A stretch of DNA of 64,000 bases from Lachnospiraceae bacterium (GTDB taxonomy: Bacteria > Bacillota > Clostridia > Lachnospirales > Lachnospiraceae): positions 1 through 64,000 of the forward strand of contig JAUNIR010000003.1 in assembly GCA_030523345.1 (NCBI GenBank), written 5' to 3'. Shown here piece by piece: positions 41,646-49,906 of the stretch. The stretch's first letter is position 1; each line of letters starts with the position of its first letter. The position numbers and the translations under genes were made by a program. The notes under the pieces are model-generated. The model did not search any database and was not told where the DNA came from. It saw only the letters and a program-made list of their open reading frames with translations.

Positions 41646-43174
41646 TGAAGCTTGTTGAAAGCATTCTTACAAAAAATCCGTGCTATACCGCTGGAAGAAA
41701 GATTGATGTTAAAGGGCTGATGTTACATTCGGTTGGGTGCTCCCAGCCGAAGGCATCAGCTTTTATTAATTCATGGAATAGTCCAACTTTTGAGAGGGCT
41801 TGTGTTCATGGTTTTATTGATGGAAATGACGGTACTGTTTACCAGACACTTCCTTGGGATCATAGAGGTTGGCATTGTGGCAGCTCTATCAATGGTAGCG
41901 GAAATAATACGCATATCGGAGTTGAGATGTGTGAGCCTGCTTGTATCACTTATACTGGCGGAGCTACTTTTAAGTGTTCTGACTTGGCAACAGCGAAGGC
42001 TGTAGCAGAAAGAACCTATCATGCAGCAGTTGAGCTTTTTGCTATGCTTTGTGATAAATTTGGTCTGGATCCTTTAGCAGATGGTGTGGTTATTAGCCAT
42101 AAGGAAGGTCATACAAGAGGTATCGCATCAAATCATGGTGATCCAGAGCATTTGTGGAGTCAGCTTGGTATGGGCTACACGATGGATACATTCCGTAAGG
42201 CGGTGAAAGCTAAGATGGGTGGAAGTGTTAAGACTTCTGGAACACAGGCATCTGAGTTTGCTAATCTTACAGAAGCACAGGCTGTTGCTAAGATTGGACC
42301 TCTTTGTAGGGAAGATATGAAGAAGAGTGGTATTCTTGCTTCGGTATCTGCAGCACAGTTCATTCTGGAAAGTGGATATGGTAAGAGCGAACTTGCACAG
42401 AATGCAAATAACTGTTTCGGAATGAAGAAGTCACTTTCTGGTAATAGCTGGAGCGGTTCTTCTTGGGATGGTACAAGCATCTATACAAAAAAGACGCAGG
42501 AACAGCACCCTGACGGAACTTATGAAACCATTACTGCTGATTTTAGAAAGTATCCTTGCGTTGAGGATTCTGTTGCTGATCATAGTGCATATCTTCTTGG
42601 AGCTAAGAATGGAAGAGCACTTCGCTATAAGGGTATTAAGGGAATGACTGATTATAAGGCAGTGGCTCAACTCATCAAAGACGGAGGATATGCTACTTCG
42701 CTTACTTATGTGGAGAAGCTTTGTAATATCATTGAGAAGTGGAACCTTACTCAGTATGATACTCAGGCAGCAGATACACCAAAGCCTGAATCACCTGATA
42801 CAGTGAAGACCTTCCCTGAAACACCTTTTACTGTTAAGGTACTTATTGACGATTTGAATTATCGTTCGGAGCCTTCTATGAAGGGAACTGTCAATGGGCA
42901 GACCCGTCGAGGCGTATTTACAATTATGGAAGTCAAGGATGGTTGGGGACGACTTAAGAGTGGTGCTGGCTGGATCTGGCTTGAAAATCCAACTTACTGT
43001 ACGGTACAGGGAACTGTCGCAAAAAAGGAGACAGTTGCTAAAACAGTTGACGAACTTGCAAAAGAAGTTATTCGAGGTGACTGGGGTAATGGCCAGGAGC
43101 GAAAGGAAAAGTTAACTGCAGCAGGTTATGATTATGGCACAATTCAAAAGAGAGTAAATGAACTCTTAAAATAA
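41645..43174 (+). CDS. Modular endolysin: amidase, glucosaminidase, SH3 and Cpl-7-like domains
   Basis: A 509-residue cell-wall hydrolase. Residues about 1-175: N-acetylmuramoyl-L-alanine amidase of the type 2/PGRP fold (LHSVGC, GWHCG, ISHKEGH with zinc ligands). About 200-375: glucosaminidase (ILASVSAAQFILESGYGKS, NCFGMKKS). About 390-440: SH3-like wall-binding part (NYRSEPSMKGTV). About 460-509: CW_7/Cpl-7 domain (VIRGDWGNGQERKEKLTAAG). Having two catalytic domains is a strong lysin. It overlaps the holin by one base. No signal peptide, so release depends on the holin. Confidence 0.95.
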   Translation: MKLVESILTKNPCYTAGRKIDVKGLMLHSVGCSQPKASAFINSWNSPTFERACVHGFIDGNDGTVYQTLPWDHRGWHCGSSINGSGNNTHIGVEMCEPACITYTGGATFKCSDLATAKAVAERTYHAAVELFAMLCDKFGLDPLADGVVISHKEGHTRGIASNHGDPEHLWSQLGMGYTMDTFRKAVKAKMGGSVKTSGTQASEFANLTEAQAVAKIGPLCREDMKKSGILASVSAAQFILESGYGKSELAQNANNCFGMKKSLSGNSWSGSSWDGTSIYTKKTQEQHPDGTYETITADFRKYPCVEDSVADHSAYLLGAKNGRALRYKGIKGMTDYKAVAQLIKDGGYATSLTYVEKLCNIIEKWNLTQYDTQAADTPKPESPDTVKTFPETPFTVKVLIDDLNYRSEPSMKGTVNGQTRRGVFTIMEVKDGWGRLKSGAGWIWLENPTYCTVQGTVAKKETVAKTVDELAKEVIRGDWGNGQERKEKLTAAGYDYGTIQKRVNELLK

Positions 43175-43184
43175 AGCTATTTTT

Positions 43185-43225
43185 GCGGGCTTGGAGGGAG
43201 AAATCCTTCTGGGTCCGCTTTTTTT
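43185..43225 (+). terminator. Strong terminator of the late operon
   Basis: GCGGGCTTGGAGGG pairs with CCTTCTGGGTCCGC (with mismatches), followed by seven T (43219-43225). It ends the late operon; the recombinase operon that follows has its own leader. Confidence 0.8.
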
Positions 43226-43254
43226 ATTTGTAAGAATTTGAAGAAAATCAAAGA

Positions 43255-43330
43255 AATTTTCAAAAGGCCCGGAAAATGAACTGCTAGCTCGACTTTGTAA
43301 GGTAAGAGAAGGTCGCGAACCTTCGAACGA
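43255..43330 (+). promoter_or_regulatory. Structured leader element C of the recombinase operon
   Basis: AAATTTTCAAAAGGCCCGG, then GGAAAA (core GCCCGGAAAA 43267-43276), CTCGACTTTG, AAGGTAAGAG, then hairpin GAAGGT-CGCGA-ACCTTC (43308-43324), and the ribosome site. The upstream AAATTTTCAAAA is also present in element A. It has the best hairpin of the three copies. Confidence 0.6.
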
Positions 43331-43347
43331 TTATGGAGGTAGAGACA

Positions 43348-43755
43348 ATGACTGACAAACAGAAGAACCAGATAGCAGTTTATCGAGAACAGGGAAAGAG
43401 CTATACAGATATTTCAAAGCTGATGGACCTTTCTATTAATAGCATAAAGACCTACTGCAAGAGACATGGGCTTGGAGGAAAACTCGCGTATGAAGCAGAA
43501 GTGGAATCAGATACTTCTTGTGAATACTGCGGAAAGCCAGTAGCGCAGAATCCTGGAAGAAAAAAGAAGCGCTTCTGTTCCAATAAGTGCAGAAATGCAT
43601 GGTGGAATGAGCACCAGGATCAGGTGAACAAGAAGGCACACTATGAATTTGTATGTCCTCATTGCCAGAAACCTTTTAGTGTGTATGGTAATAAAAACCG
43701 CAAGTTTTGCAGCCATTTTTGCTATGTGGAGGACCGCTTTGGAGGTGATCGTTAA
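43348..43755 (+). CDS. HTH plus zinc-ribbon protein of the recombinase operon
   Basis: A 135-residue protein. The N-terminal helix-turn-helix (NQIAVYREQGKSYTDISKLM, SINSIKTYCKRHG) is sigma-70-region-4-like. Two Cys-rich modules follow: CEYCGKPV...KRFCSNKCRNAWW and VCPHCQKPF...KFCSHFC, both probable zinc binders. GGAGG precedes ATG 43348. It is the first gene of the recombinase operon behind leader C and is a common companion of such recombinases. Likely transcriptional control of excision. Confidence 0.8.
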   Translation: MTDKQKNQIAVYREQGKSYTDISKLMDLSINSIKTYCKRHGLGGKLAYEAEVESDTSCEYCGKPVAQNPGRKKKRFCSNKCRNAWWNEHQDQVNKKAHYEFVCPHCQKPFSVYGNKNRKFCSHFCYVEDRFGGDR

Positions 43756-43967
43756 TGCAGGTATTAAATGATTCACCGGCTATGGTAGAGACTGCTCCAA
43801 GGGCAATGACACCAGAAGCAATGCAGCAGGATTTTGATTATATGATGGCAGAAAAAATGTCAAGGAAGCTCTATGAAAAGGGGCTGATTTCGATTGACGA
43901 ATTACACAAATTATCGGAGCTGAATCGCCAGAAATTCTCACCGTTTTATGCGGATTTAATGGCCTAA
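43755..43967 (+). CDS. SHOCT-like small protein
   Basis: A 70-residue protein with a C-terminal SHOCT-type motif (KLYEKGLISIDELHKLSEL). Its start shares one base with the previous stop. The family usually acts as an oligomerisation or membrane-tether module. It lies between the HTH protein and the first recombinase in phage and ICE relatives; it may help recombinase regulation. Confidence 0.75.
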   Translation: MQVLNDSPAMVETAPRAMTPEAMQQDFDYMMAEKMSRKLYEKGLISIDELHKLSELNRQKFSPFYADLMA

Positions 43968-44018
43968 ATAGCTTGATAATATGTGGCTTTAGAGTGATGT
44001 ATAGTACGACCAAACTAG
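43966..44018 (+). repeat. Recurring intergenic element, copy 4 (shortened)
   Basis: TTGATAATATGTGGCTTTAGA, then GTGATGTATAGTACGACCAAA, ahead of the recombinase ribosome site. It matches the right half of copies 1-3. Being next to a serine recombinase gene, it could also be part of an attachment or regulatory site. Confidence 0.45.
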
Positions 44019-44029
44019 GAGGTGAAACG

Positions 44030-45589
44030 GTGGCAAAGATAACAAAAATTGAAGCTACACAGAGCTTCAGCCAGGTAAAGAAAATAAGAGTTGCGGCATA
44101 TGCCAGAGTTTCTACTAGCTCAGAAGAGCAGCTTTCAAGTTTAGAAATTCAGAAGGAACATTATGACCGATTCATTGGTGATAATCCTGAATGGGAATAT
44201 GCTGGGCTCTACTACGATGAAGGTATAAGCGGCTTGAAGTTAGCAAACAGAGATGGCTTGCTTAGACTTTTGAAAGACTGTGATGACGGAAAGATTGATA
44301 GGGTTATTACAAAGTCCATCAGCCGATTTTCAAGAAATGTCACAGACTGCCTTGAGATGGTACGAAGGCTCACAAGGAACGGTATTTACATCCTTTTTGA
44401 AAAGGAGAATATCGACACCGAGCACATGAGCTCAGAGCTTATGCTTTCCATCTTGAGTTCTATTGCAGAAAGTGAATCAAGGTCCATTTCTGAAAACAGC
44501 AAGTGGTCTGTAAAACACCGCTTTGAAGCAGGAACATTTATTATAAGCTACCCGCCATACGGATATGACAATGTGGATGGCAAGATGGTAATTGTTCCTG
44601 AAGAAGCTGAGGTTGTAAGAAAGATATTTGATATGGCCATTTCAGGATCCGGTTCTTACATTATTGCAAATTGGCTTAACAGCCAGGGCATTACTCCAAA
44701 GAGAGGGACCAAGTGGCACCCATCAACGGTGCAGGGAGTTCTTAAGAATGAGAAGTATACCGGGGATGTTATTTTCCAGAAGTCATACACGGATGAGAAC
44801 TTTAACAGGCATACCAATTATGGTGAGAAAAACATGTACCTTTGCAAAAATCATCACGAGGCAATTATTAGCCATGAGATTTTTGACAAGGTTGCAGATG
44901 TGATGAGCCAGCGAGGTGCAGAGAAAAGGATTGACGCAGGGGATGGAAAATACCTACAGAGATATGCCTTTTCAGGAAAGCTTATCTGTGGCGATTGCGG
45001 TAGTACATTTAAGAGAAGACGTCACTACAAGCCAAGCGGAGAGTATATTGCTTGGACTTGCAATTTGCACCTGGATGATAAAGAAGCCTGCTCAATGCTT
45101 TACATTACCGACGAAGCAATCAAGACCGCTTTTGTAAGAATGATGCGAAAACTAACTGCCTGTAGAGAACAGATTTTAAGACCTTTCTTAGAGGCACTCA
45201 GGGGAGTAAACAATAAGGATTTATTGCTTCAGATTATCGAGCTTGAGGAAAAAATCGAGAAGAACACTGAGCAGCAAAACGTTCTGGTGAGCCTCATGCG
45301 CTCCGGATATATTGAGCCGACACTTTTTCATTCAGAAAGAAATGAGCTGGTGCAGGAAGCAGCAGAGCTTGAACGCAAGAGAAAAGGCCTATCAATGTGC
45401 GTTAATGGAGATCTTGAACATACCGACGAGGCATCAAAGCTACTTAAGTTCTTTATAAGAACAACGGAAATTACTGAATACTCGGATGAGTTATTTCTTG
45501 AATATGTAGATAACATGACGGTCCTTTCAAGAGAGAAGATAGTTTTCAATCTGAAGTGTGGACTTAAGTTAATGGAAAGGTTGGTGTAA
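44030..45589 (+). CDS. Large serine recombinase (first of the triplet)
   Basis: A 519-residue recombinase. N-terminal resolvase domain with nucleophile Ser28 in YARVSTSS, and the catalytic Arg block in KSISRFSRNV. A Recombinase domain (PPYGYDN...GILNSQGITPK type) follows, then a zinc-ribbon (CGDCGSTFKRR...C) and a long coiled coil. It starts at GTG 44030: AGGAGGTGAAACG is just upstream and no ATG is suitable. Likely the integrase/excisionase of the element together with the 46007 protein. Its target att site is not identified. Confidence 0.93.
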   Translation: MAKITKIEATQSFSQVKKIRVAAYARVSTSSEEQLSSLEIQKEHYDRFIGDNPEWEYAGLYYDEGISGLKLANRDGLLRLLKDCDDGKIDRVITKSISRFSRNVTDCLEMVRRLTRNGIYILFEKENIDTEHMSSELMLSILSSIAESESRSISENSKWSVKHRFEAGTFIISYPPYGYDNVDGKMVIVPEEAEVVRKIFDMAISGSGSYIIANWLNSQGITPKRGTKWHPSTVQGVLKNEKYTGDVIFQKSYTDENFNRHTNYGEKNMYLCKNHHEAIISHEIFDKVADVMSQRGAEKRIDAGDGKYLQRYAFSGKLICGDCGSTFKRRRHYKPSGEYIAWTCNLHLDDKEACSMLYITDEAIKTAFVRMMRKLTACREQILRPFLEALRGVNNKDLLLQIIELEEKIEKNTEQQNVLVSLMRSGYIEPTLFHSERNELVQEAAELERKRKGLSMCVNGDLEHTDEASKLLKFFIRTTEITEYSDELFLEYVDNMTVLSREKIVFNLKCGLKLMERLV

Positions 45590-45591
45590 GC

Positions 45592-46014
45592 ATGGCAGGA
45601 CATACGCCTTATGGCTATAAGATAGTGGATGCGAGAGCAGTTATTGATGAACCAGCCGCAGAGAAGCTAAGGCAGCTTTATTTGGAATTTGTTGAGTGCG
45701 GATCCATGAGAGCCGCAGCGACTAAGGTTGGAATTGAAAAGACGCATTCGGTAATTGGCAGGTTACTTAATAAGGAACTTTATACAGGGACTGATTATTA
45801 CCCAGCAATTATCGATAAGGAGTTATTTGATAAGGCCCAGGAGAGAAGAAAGAACAATGCTAGAAGCCAGAACCGCATCAGGCCTTATGAGATAAAGGAA
45901 CCGGAACCAGAGCCGGTCAATTTTCACCTAAAGAAAGTAAGCACAAAGTTTGATGATCCATACAAACAAGCAGAATATGCCTACGGGCTAATTGAGGAGG
46001 AATTCGATGAATGA
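45592..46014 (+). CDS. Recombinase-domain protein lacking the catalytic domain (second of the triplet)
   Basis: A 140-residue protein. It carries only the Recombinase-type DNA-binding part ([47 protein letters not shown]) and an acidic/charged C-terminus, with no resolvase domain and no Ser motif. It sits between two full recombinases and overlaps the next gene by 8 bases. This middle, catalysis-free gene is a known companion in such triplets and probably acts as a directionality or assembly partner. It is not simply a fragment, since its ends are clean and the overlap is coupled. Confidence 0.8.
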   Translation: MAGHTPYGYKIVDARAVIDEPAAEKLRQLYLEFVECGSMRAAATKVGIEKTHSVIGRLLNKELYTGTDYYPAIIDKELFDKAQERRKNNARSQNRIRPYEIKEPEPEPVNFHLKKVSTKFDDPYKQAEYAYGLIEEEFDE

Positions 46015-47578
46015 GAATGTAACCTTGATACCGGCAAGAAGACGTGCTGGCAGCAGGATTATAACAAAAGAAGAAAAGCCTAAACTCAGAGTCGCAGCGT
46101 ACTGCCGAGTTAGTACTGACAGCGATGAGCAGGCAGGAAGTTATGAAGTCCAGGTTCAGCATTACACCGATTATATAGAAAGAAATGCCGACTGGGAGCT
46201 TGCAGGCATTTATGCAGATGATGGTATTTCCGGAACTAATACAAAGAAAAGAGAAGCCTTCAATGATATGATTGATGATTGTATGGCTGGCAAAATCGAT
46301 ATGGTGATAACAAAGTCCATCAGTCGATTTGCCAGAAATACCATTGATTGTCTTAAGTATGTGCGCCAGCTCAAAGAGAAGAATATTGCTATTGTTTTTG
46401 AAAAGGAAAACATCAATACCCTGGAAGCCAGCGGAGAATTGCTTCTCACCATAATGGCCAGCCTCGCGCAACAGGAAAGTGCCTCTTTATCCCAGAACGT
46501 TAAGCTTGGCTTGCAATTTAGATATCAGGAAGGAAAGGTTCAGGTCAATCATAATCATTTCCTTGGTTATACAAAAGACGAAGAAGGGAACCTGATTGTG
46601 GATGAAGAAGAAGCCAAGATTGTAAGGCGAATCTACTTAGAGTTTTTAAATGGCGCTAGCTTAAGGGATATCAGTGAAGGCCTGGAACGAGACAAAATCA
46701 AGACAGGCGGTAAAAGGGAAAAGTGGCATCAAAGCACAATTCTTGGAATTCTAAAGAATGAAAAGTATATCGGAGATGCGCTTTTGCAGAAAACCATTAC
46801 TACGGACTTTATTGAAAAGACCAGAATTAAGAATGATGGAACAGCGCCGCAGTATTATGTGAAGGATAGTCAGGAAGCAATTATCTCCAGAGATGTTCAT
46901 GCGCAGGTGCAGGAAGAATTGGTGCGAAGGGCGAACCTTTTTAGCGGAGAGGATGGAAAAAAGCGACGCATCTATTCCAGCAAGTATGCGCTTTCAAGCA
47001 TATGCACATGTTCCAGATGCGGTGATATTTACAGAAGAATCGCCTGGAACAATCGAGGAAAGCGTAGTACGGTTTGGCGCTGCTGTACTAGAGTTGAGAA
47101 TGGACCGGCGGCATGTGATGCACCAACGGTACCGGAAGAAGAACTGCAGCAGGCCACGGTAAAAGCCATCAACAGTGCAATTAAGTGTTCTGCATCGATG
47201 CTTGAGATACTTAGTGAGAATTTAAAAATAGTATCTGCAGATGATGATTCCGGAGAGCTTGAGCAGATCAACGAGCTTCTTAAGGTAAAGCAGAAAGAAC
47301 TTGTAAAGCTGGCCCATGCAAACAAGGATTACACAGCTATCACAAGTGAGATTGATATTCTTCAGGAAAAGAAGCAGAAGATCCTTGTTAAAAAAGCTCA
47401 GACAGAGGGCGTAAAAATAAGAATCAAGGAGATGCAGGAGTTCCTATTAGGATCCGACCAGGAGCTTGAAGAGTACGACGAGATTATGGTCAGAAGATAT
47501 GTTGAGAGCATAAAGATATTTGATGATAAGTTCATTGTTATTTTTAAGGCTGGCAATGAGATAGAGGTTTCAAGATAA
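46007..47578 (+). CDS. Large serine recombinase (third of the triplet)
   Basis: A 523-residue recombinase. Nucleophile Ser36 in [21 protein letters not shown] and the [12 protein letters not shown] helix complete the catalytic domain. The Recombinase domain includes the [16 protein letters not shown] segment, followed by [10 protein letters not shown] zinc ribbon and a coiled coil. GAGGAGG precedes ATG 46007. Immediately downstream begins host-like repeated intergenic DNA, so this gene marks the right end of the phage; attR should lie in 47579-47734. Confidence 0.93.
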   Translation: MNENVTLIPARRRAGSRIITKEEKPKLRVAAYCRVSTDSDEQAGSYEVQVQHYTDYIERNADWELAGIYADDGISGTNTKKREAFNDMIDDCMAGKIDMVITKSISRFARNTIDCLKYVRQLKEKNIAIVFEKENINTLEASGELLLTIMASLAQQESASLSQNVKLGLQFRYQEGKVQVNHNHFLGYTKDEEGNLIVDEEEAKIVRRIYLEFLNGASLRDISEGLERDKIKTGGKREKWHQSTILGILKNEKYIGDALLQKTITTDFIEKTRIKNDGTAPQYYVKDSQEAIISRDVHAQVQEELVRRANLFSGEDGKKRRIYSSKYALSSICTCSRCGDIYRRIAWNNRGKRSTVWRCCTRVENGPAACDAPTVPEEELQQATVKAINSAIKCSASMLEILSENLKIVSADDDSGELEQINELLKVKQKELVKLAHANKDYTAITSEIDILQEKKQKILVKKAQTEGVKIRIKEMQEFLLGSDQELEEYDEIMVRRYVESIKIFDDKFIVIFKAGNEIEVSR

Positions 47579-47583
47579 ACCAA

Positions 47584-47624
47584 GCGTCCGAGGTGGCATG
47601 ATACCACTTCCGGGCGTGTTTTAT
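47584..47624 (+). terminator. Terminator module T1 of the orphan cassette
   Basis: GCGTCCGAGGTGGCATGAT pairs with ATACCACTTCCGGGCGT (near-complete palindrome) and is followed by GTTTTATTT. Two more copies lie at 48601 and 49752, each followed by the direct-repeat operator. The one here lies just after the last phage gene and so may be part of the host sequence at the insertion edge. Confidence 0.7.
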
Positions 47625-47697
47625 TTCCAAAATTGAAATATCCGTTCCAATTTTGACTTGGGCATTAAGTAATGAGATTCAGGTTTCGATAGTATAA
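47625..47697 (+). promoter_or_regulatory. Direct-repeat operator plus sigma28-like promoter P1
   Basis: TTCCAAAATTGA (47625) and TTCCAATTTTGA (47645), period 20. TAAG at 47666 and TTCGATAG at 47685 (15 bases between). The same layout (repeat pair, 9-base gap, TAAG-N15-NNCGATA) occurs at 48645 and 51941, and with small changes at 49789. Direct repeats two helical turns apart are typical for LytTR regulators. Confidence 0.65.
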
Positions 47698-47734
47698 ATA
47701 GAAATCTAAGTAATGAAGATCAGGAGGCGCTTAA

Positions 47735-48532
47735 ATGAATATAGGGAATACAATAGCACATTATGCTCATAATTATGCTTCTAGTGCTTCTACTGTGTCT
47801 GCTACAGAAAAGGCATTAAATGCTTATAAAGATAACTCCAAGAATGTTTCATCAAAAAATACTGATACTGTGGAGATTTCATCAGATGGATATGAAATGC
47901 AATCAAAGGCAGATAAACTGACTGCGACATCCGGACAAGATAAACTTGGTATAACTCAAGGAGAAAATCCAAATAGTTATGTGATTCACTTTGACAATAT
48001 TGCGTTGGCTCATAGAGCTGTTGAAAGAGGATATATAACTGTTAATGGCCAGGACATCCAATTATCTGACGAAGTAAAAAAGAAAATTTTGGAAACTAGT
48101 CAGAAGGCTTTTGAAGCTAGTGAAAAGGCAACAATGCAGTATGCTATGCAACATAATTCTATTGTAGCAAGGCAACAGGCAGAAGCGTGGGGCGAAGAGT
48201 CGAAAAGAATGTCCAGAGCAATGTCTGTAATGTCAAAGATTGCTTCTGGAGGAAAAGTATCTGAAGCTGATAGAAAGTTCTTGGCTGAGTATAATCCAGA
48301 AATGTATGCTATGGCCATTAGTGCAGAGATGATGGCAGAAAGGCAGGAAAAACAAGAAGAGAAGCATCTTTCTGAAATTCGAGAGGAGTCAAAGGAACAA
48401 ATTCCAACAGAGGATTATGCTAAAGAGCTTGGTGAATTAAAGCATGAATATACAGAGGCTACTTTGGAAGTTTCGTTTGATAATGGAAATGCCGTTGTTG
48501 GGGAAGTAGGAACTAATACATTTAATTATTAA
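47735..48532 (+). CDS. Orphan coiled-coil protein, paralogue of the 11025 protein
   Basis: A 265-residue hydrophilic protein without signal peptide or membrane segment. It starts MNIGNTIAHYAHNYASSAST, a Ser/Asn-rich flexible stretch, then a folded region with SYVIHFDNIALAHRAVERGYI, then an Ala/Glu/Lys coiled coil. The block AMSVMSKIASGGKVS...L-EYNPEMYAMA aligns with the 11025 protein. AGGAGG precedes the start. It is the first gene behind promoter P1. Unknown function; late-flagellar-type expression is suggested by the promoter. Confidence 0.65.
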   Translation: MNIGNTIAHYAHNYASSASTVSATEKALNAYKDNSKNVSSKNTDTVEISSDGYEMQSKADKLTATSGQDKLGITQGENPNSYVIHFDNIALAHRAVERGYITVNGQDIQLSDEVKKKILETSQKAFEASEKATMQYAMQHNSIVARQQAEAWGEESKRMSRAMSVMSKIASGGKVSEADRKFLAEYNPEMYAMAISAEMMAERQEKQEEKHLSEIREESKEQIPTEDYAKELGELKHEYTEATLEVSFDNGNAVVGEVGTNTFNY

Positions 48533-48600
48533 AATTGTATGATGAGCAGATTATTTCTATGATTGCTTATAGATAAAAAAGAAGAACTAATTGATTATGT

Positions 48601-48644
48601 GCGTCCGGGGGTGGCATGATACCACTTCTGGGCGTGTTTTTTGT
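48601..48644 (+). terminator. Terminator module T2 of the orphan cassette
   Basis: GCGTCCGGGGGTGGCATGAT pairs with ATACCACTTCTGGGCGT, followed by GTTTTTTG. It is a copy of the 47584 module. The 48533-48842 gap holds this terminator, operator-promoter P2 and a structured leader; no further gene. Confidence 0.7.
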
Positions 48645-48715
48645 TTCCAGAATTGATATATTCGTTCCAATTTTGATATGGGCGTTAAGGAATAAGGATT
48701 AGATATCGATAAGAT
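48645..48715 (+). promoter_or_regulatory. Direct-repeat operator plus sigma28-like promoter P2
   Basis: TTCCAGAATTGA (48645) and TTCCAATTTTGA (48665), period 20; TAAG 48686, then 15 bases, then ATCGATAA (48705). Confidence 0.65.
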
Positions 48716-48773
48716 AAATAGAAAACTATTCTTGAAAAGGATTTCATATAGTTAAACTTATAGAATTGTATTG

Positions 48774-48842
48774 CCGCTCGGACCTTTCTGGAGAGCGGTG
48801 CAGCTATGACTGACAGATTGGCTGCGGAAGGGATGGTAATAT
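48774..48842 (+). promoter_or_regulatory. Double-hairpin leader L1 with paired GGA motifs
   Basis: Hairpin 1: CCGCTC, loop GGACCTTTCTGGA, GAGCGG (48774-48798). Hairpin 2: GCAGCT (48800-48805) with GGCTGC (48820-48825). Then GGAAGGGATGG as ribosome region. Copies at 52073 and 53495 keep the loop unchanged and conserve hairpin 2 by compensating changes. A short frame ATGACTGACAGATTGGCT (48806) overlaps the main start. Confidence 0.65.
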
Positions 48843-49736
48843 ATGCAAATTAATAGAACAGATATATTACAAAGTCAGCAGATTAATTCATCAAAACATG
48901 TGAATACAACTCAGAAGTCATTTGGAGATGTGTTCTCAAAGAAAATATCAAGTAAGAAGGATGAGTATATTGCTTCTGAGATAGGTGCATACACTTATGC
49001 TACATATAATTCGAAAGGGATTATACCAGGAGATATTAAAAGCACTGAAACAGATCAATATACCATTAGTGGCAGAGATGGTGGATATTTGCGAATTGAA
49101 AATAAAGAAACAAAAGAAGGATTTATGTGGAAACTTGGAGAGAATAGTATCCAGGTTGATGCAGAAACTGGTCAGAAGTTTCTGATAAATGATTTGGGTG
49201 CAGGTTTCTTTAATATGGTTGCTGTTGATTCAACATTGGAAAATGCTATCAAGGAGTCATTAGGTGTTGATGAATTAGAGGAAAAACAACTCGAAAATTT
49301 TACTGTTCACCAAGATGGAAATACGGGAATATATTATATAACAGCAAATGGGTATGAAAGTCAGGGGGGACAACTTATTTTAGACGATAATGCAAAACAA
49401 AAGTTAGATGCTCTTGCTGATAAATATATGGAGCAATACCCACAGTTGTTGAAAAACAAGCAGGAGGCATGGTTCTACGCAACATTTGAAGTTAGGGGTA
49501 TGGCGAAACGAACAAATAGTGGAATTATGACAATTAGCCCTAATAGTATCTCATTTAAAGACAAATATAATGAGAATAGTTGGACTAGCGTATTTGATCC
49601 AAGAGATTGGGGAAATGTAAAGTCAAAATATGACAGCGGTTCTGGTGATTTAGATTATAGCAAGTGGCTATATTGGGATAGTTTCTTTAAATCAAATAAA
49701 ATTTCAGGAACTCTTATTCAAGCTGATACAAATTAA
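48843..49736 (+). CDS. Orphan protein, unknown function
   Basis: A 297-residue protein starting MQINRTDILQSQQINSS. There is a Ser/Asn-rich N-terminal tail, then a folded alpha-beta region (YTISGRDGGYLRIENKETKEG, MWKLGENSIQVD) and a C-terminal domain with FVYATFEVRGMAKRTNSGIMTI-like strands (F-E-V-R-G-M-AKRTNSG). No signal peptide, membrane helix or enzyme motif. Promoter P2 and leader L1 precede it and terminator T3 follows, so it is monocistronic. Same style as the other cassette members but no clear sequence homology with them. Function unknown. Confidence 0.65.
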   Translation: MQINRTDILQSQQINSSKHVNTTQKSFGDVFSKKISSKKDEYIASEIGAYTYATYNSKGIIPGDIKSTETDQYTISGRDGGYLRIENKETKEGFMWKLGENSIQVDAETGQKFLINDLGAGFFNMVAVDSTLENAIKESLGVDELEEKQLENFTVHQDGNTGIYYITANGYESQGGQLILDDNAKQKLDALADKYMEQYPQLLKNKQEAWFYATFEVRGMAKRTNSGIMTISPNSISFKDKYNENSWTSVFDPRDWGNVKSKYDSGSGDLDYSKWLYWDSFFKSNKISGTLIQADTN

Positions 49737-49751
49737 ATAAGTATCTATATT

Positions 49752-49788
49752 CGTCCGGGGTGGAATACCACTTCCGGGCGTTTTTTAT
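49752..49788 (+). terminator. Terminator module T3 of the orphan cassette
   Basis: CGTCCGGGGTGG-AATA-CCACTTCCGGGCG, then TTTTTTATT. It is a shorter copy of the 47584 module, ahead of operator-promoter P3. Confidence 0.7.
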
Positions 49789-49856
49789 TTCCAAAATTGA
49801 TATATTCGTTCCAATTTTGCAATAGAGTTGAACTATAAAGCTATTGTTCCGATAAT
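49789..49856 (+). promoter_or_regulatory. Direct-repeat operator plus promoter P3 of the LytTR/kinase operon
   Basis: TTCCAAAATTGA (49789) and TTCCAATTTTGC (49809), period 20. TTGA (49828) with 15 bases to TTCCGATAAT (49847). Operators ahead of the regulator's own gene indicate feedback control. Confidence 0.6.
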
Positions 49857-49906
49857 ATTATAAGGGTTACTATGCCCTAGTTTATTGTGGCAGGAGTTGT
49901 TGCTGT

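Larger units (their letters stand above)
4836..47578. mobile_element. Siphovirus-type prophage with serine recombinases (limits approximate)
   Basis: Continuous phage content: replication genes, terminase, HK97-type head, long non-contractile tail (tape measure, no sheath gene), lysis genes and serine recombinases. Limits are set by the first and last phage-type genes, not by a recognised att duplication. Two host-like orphan genes (9940-11666) sit inside the left part, and the DNA polymerase operon is on the opposite strand from the rest. The left end may therefore have been rearranged, or the true attL may lie near 9.5-9.9 kb or 11.8 kb. All recognised packaging, head, tail and lysis genes look intact. 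No CI-like repressor was recognised. Confidence 0.8.

Noticed and set aside
45592..46014. Fragment of a broken recombinase
   Set aside because: Clean start and stop, coupled overlap with the next gene and the same arrangement in other elements indicate a genuine short partner protein.
48774..48842. Cyclic-di-GMP or other known riboswitch for the double-hairpin leader
   Set aside because: The core motifs of GEMM-I, GEMM-II, SAM, THF and guanidine classes are not present by eye.
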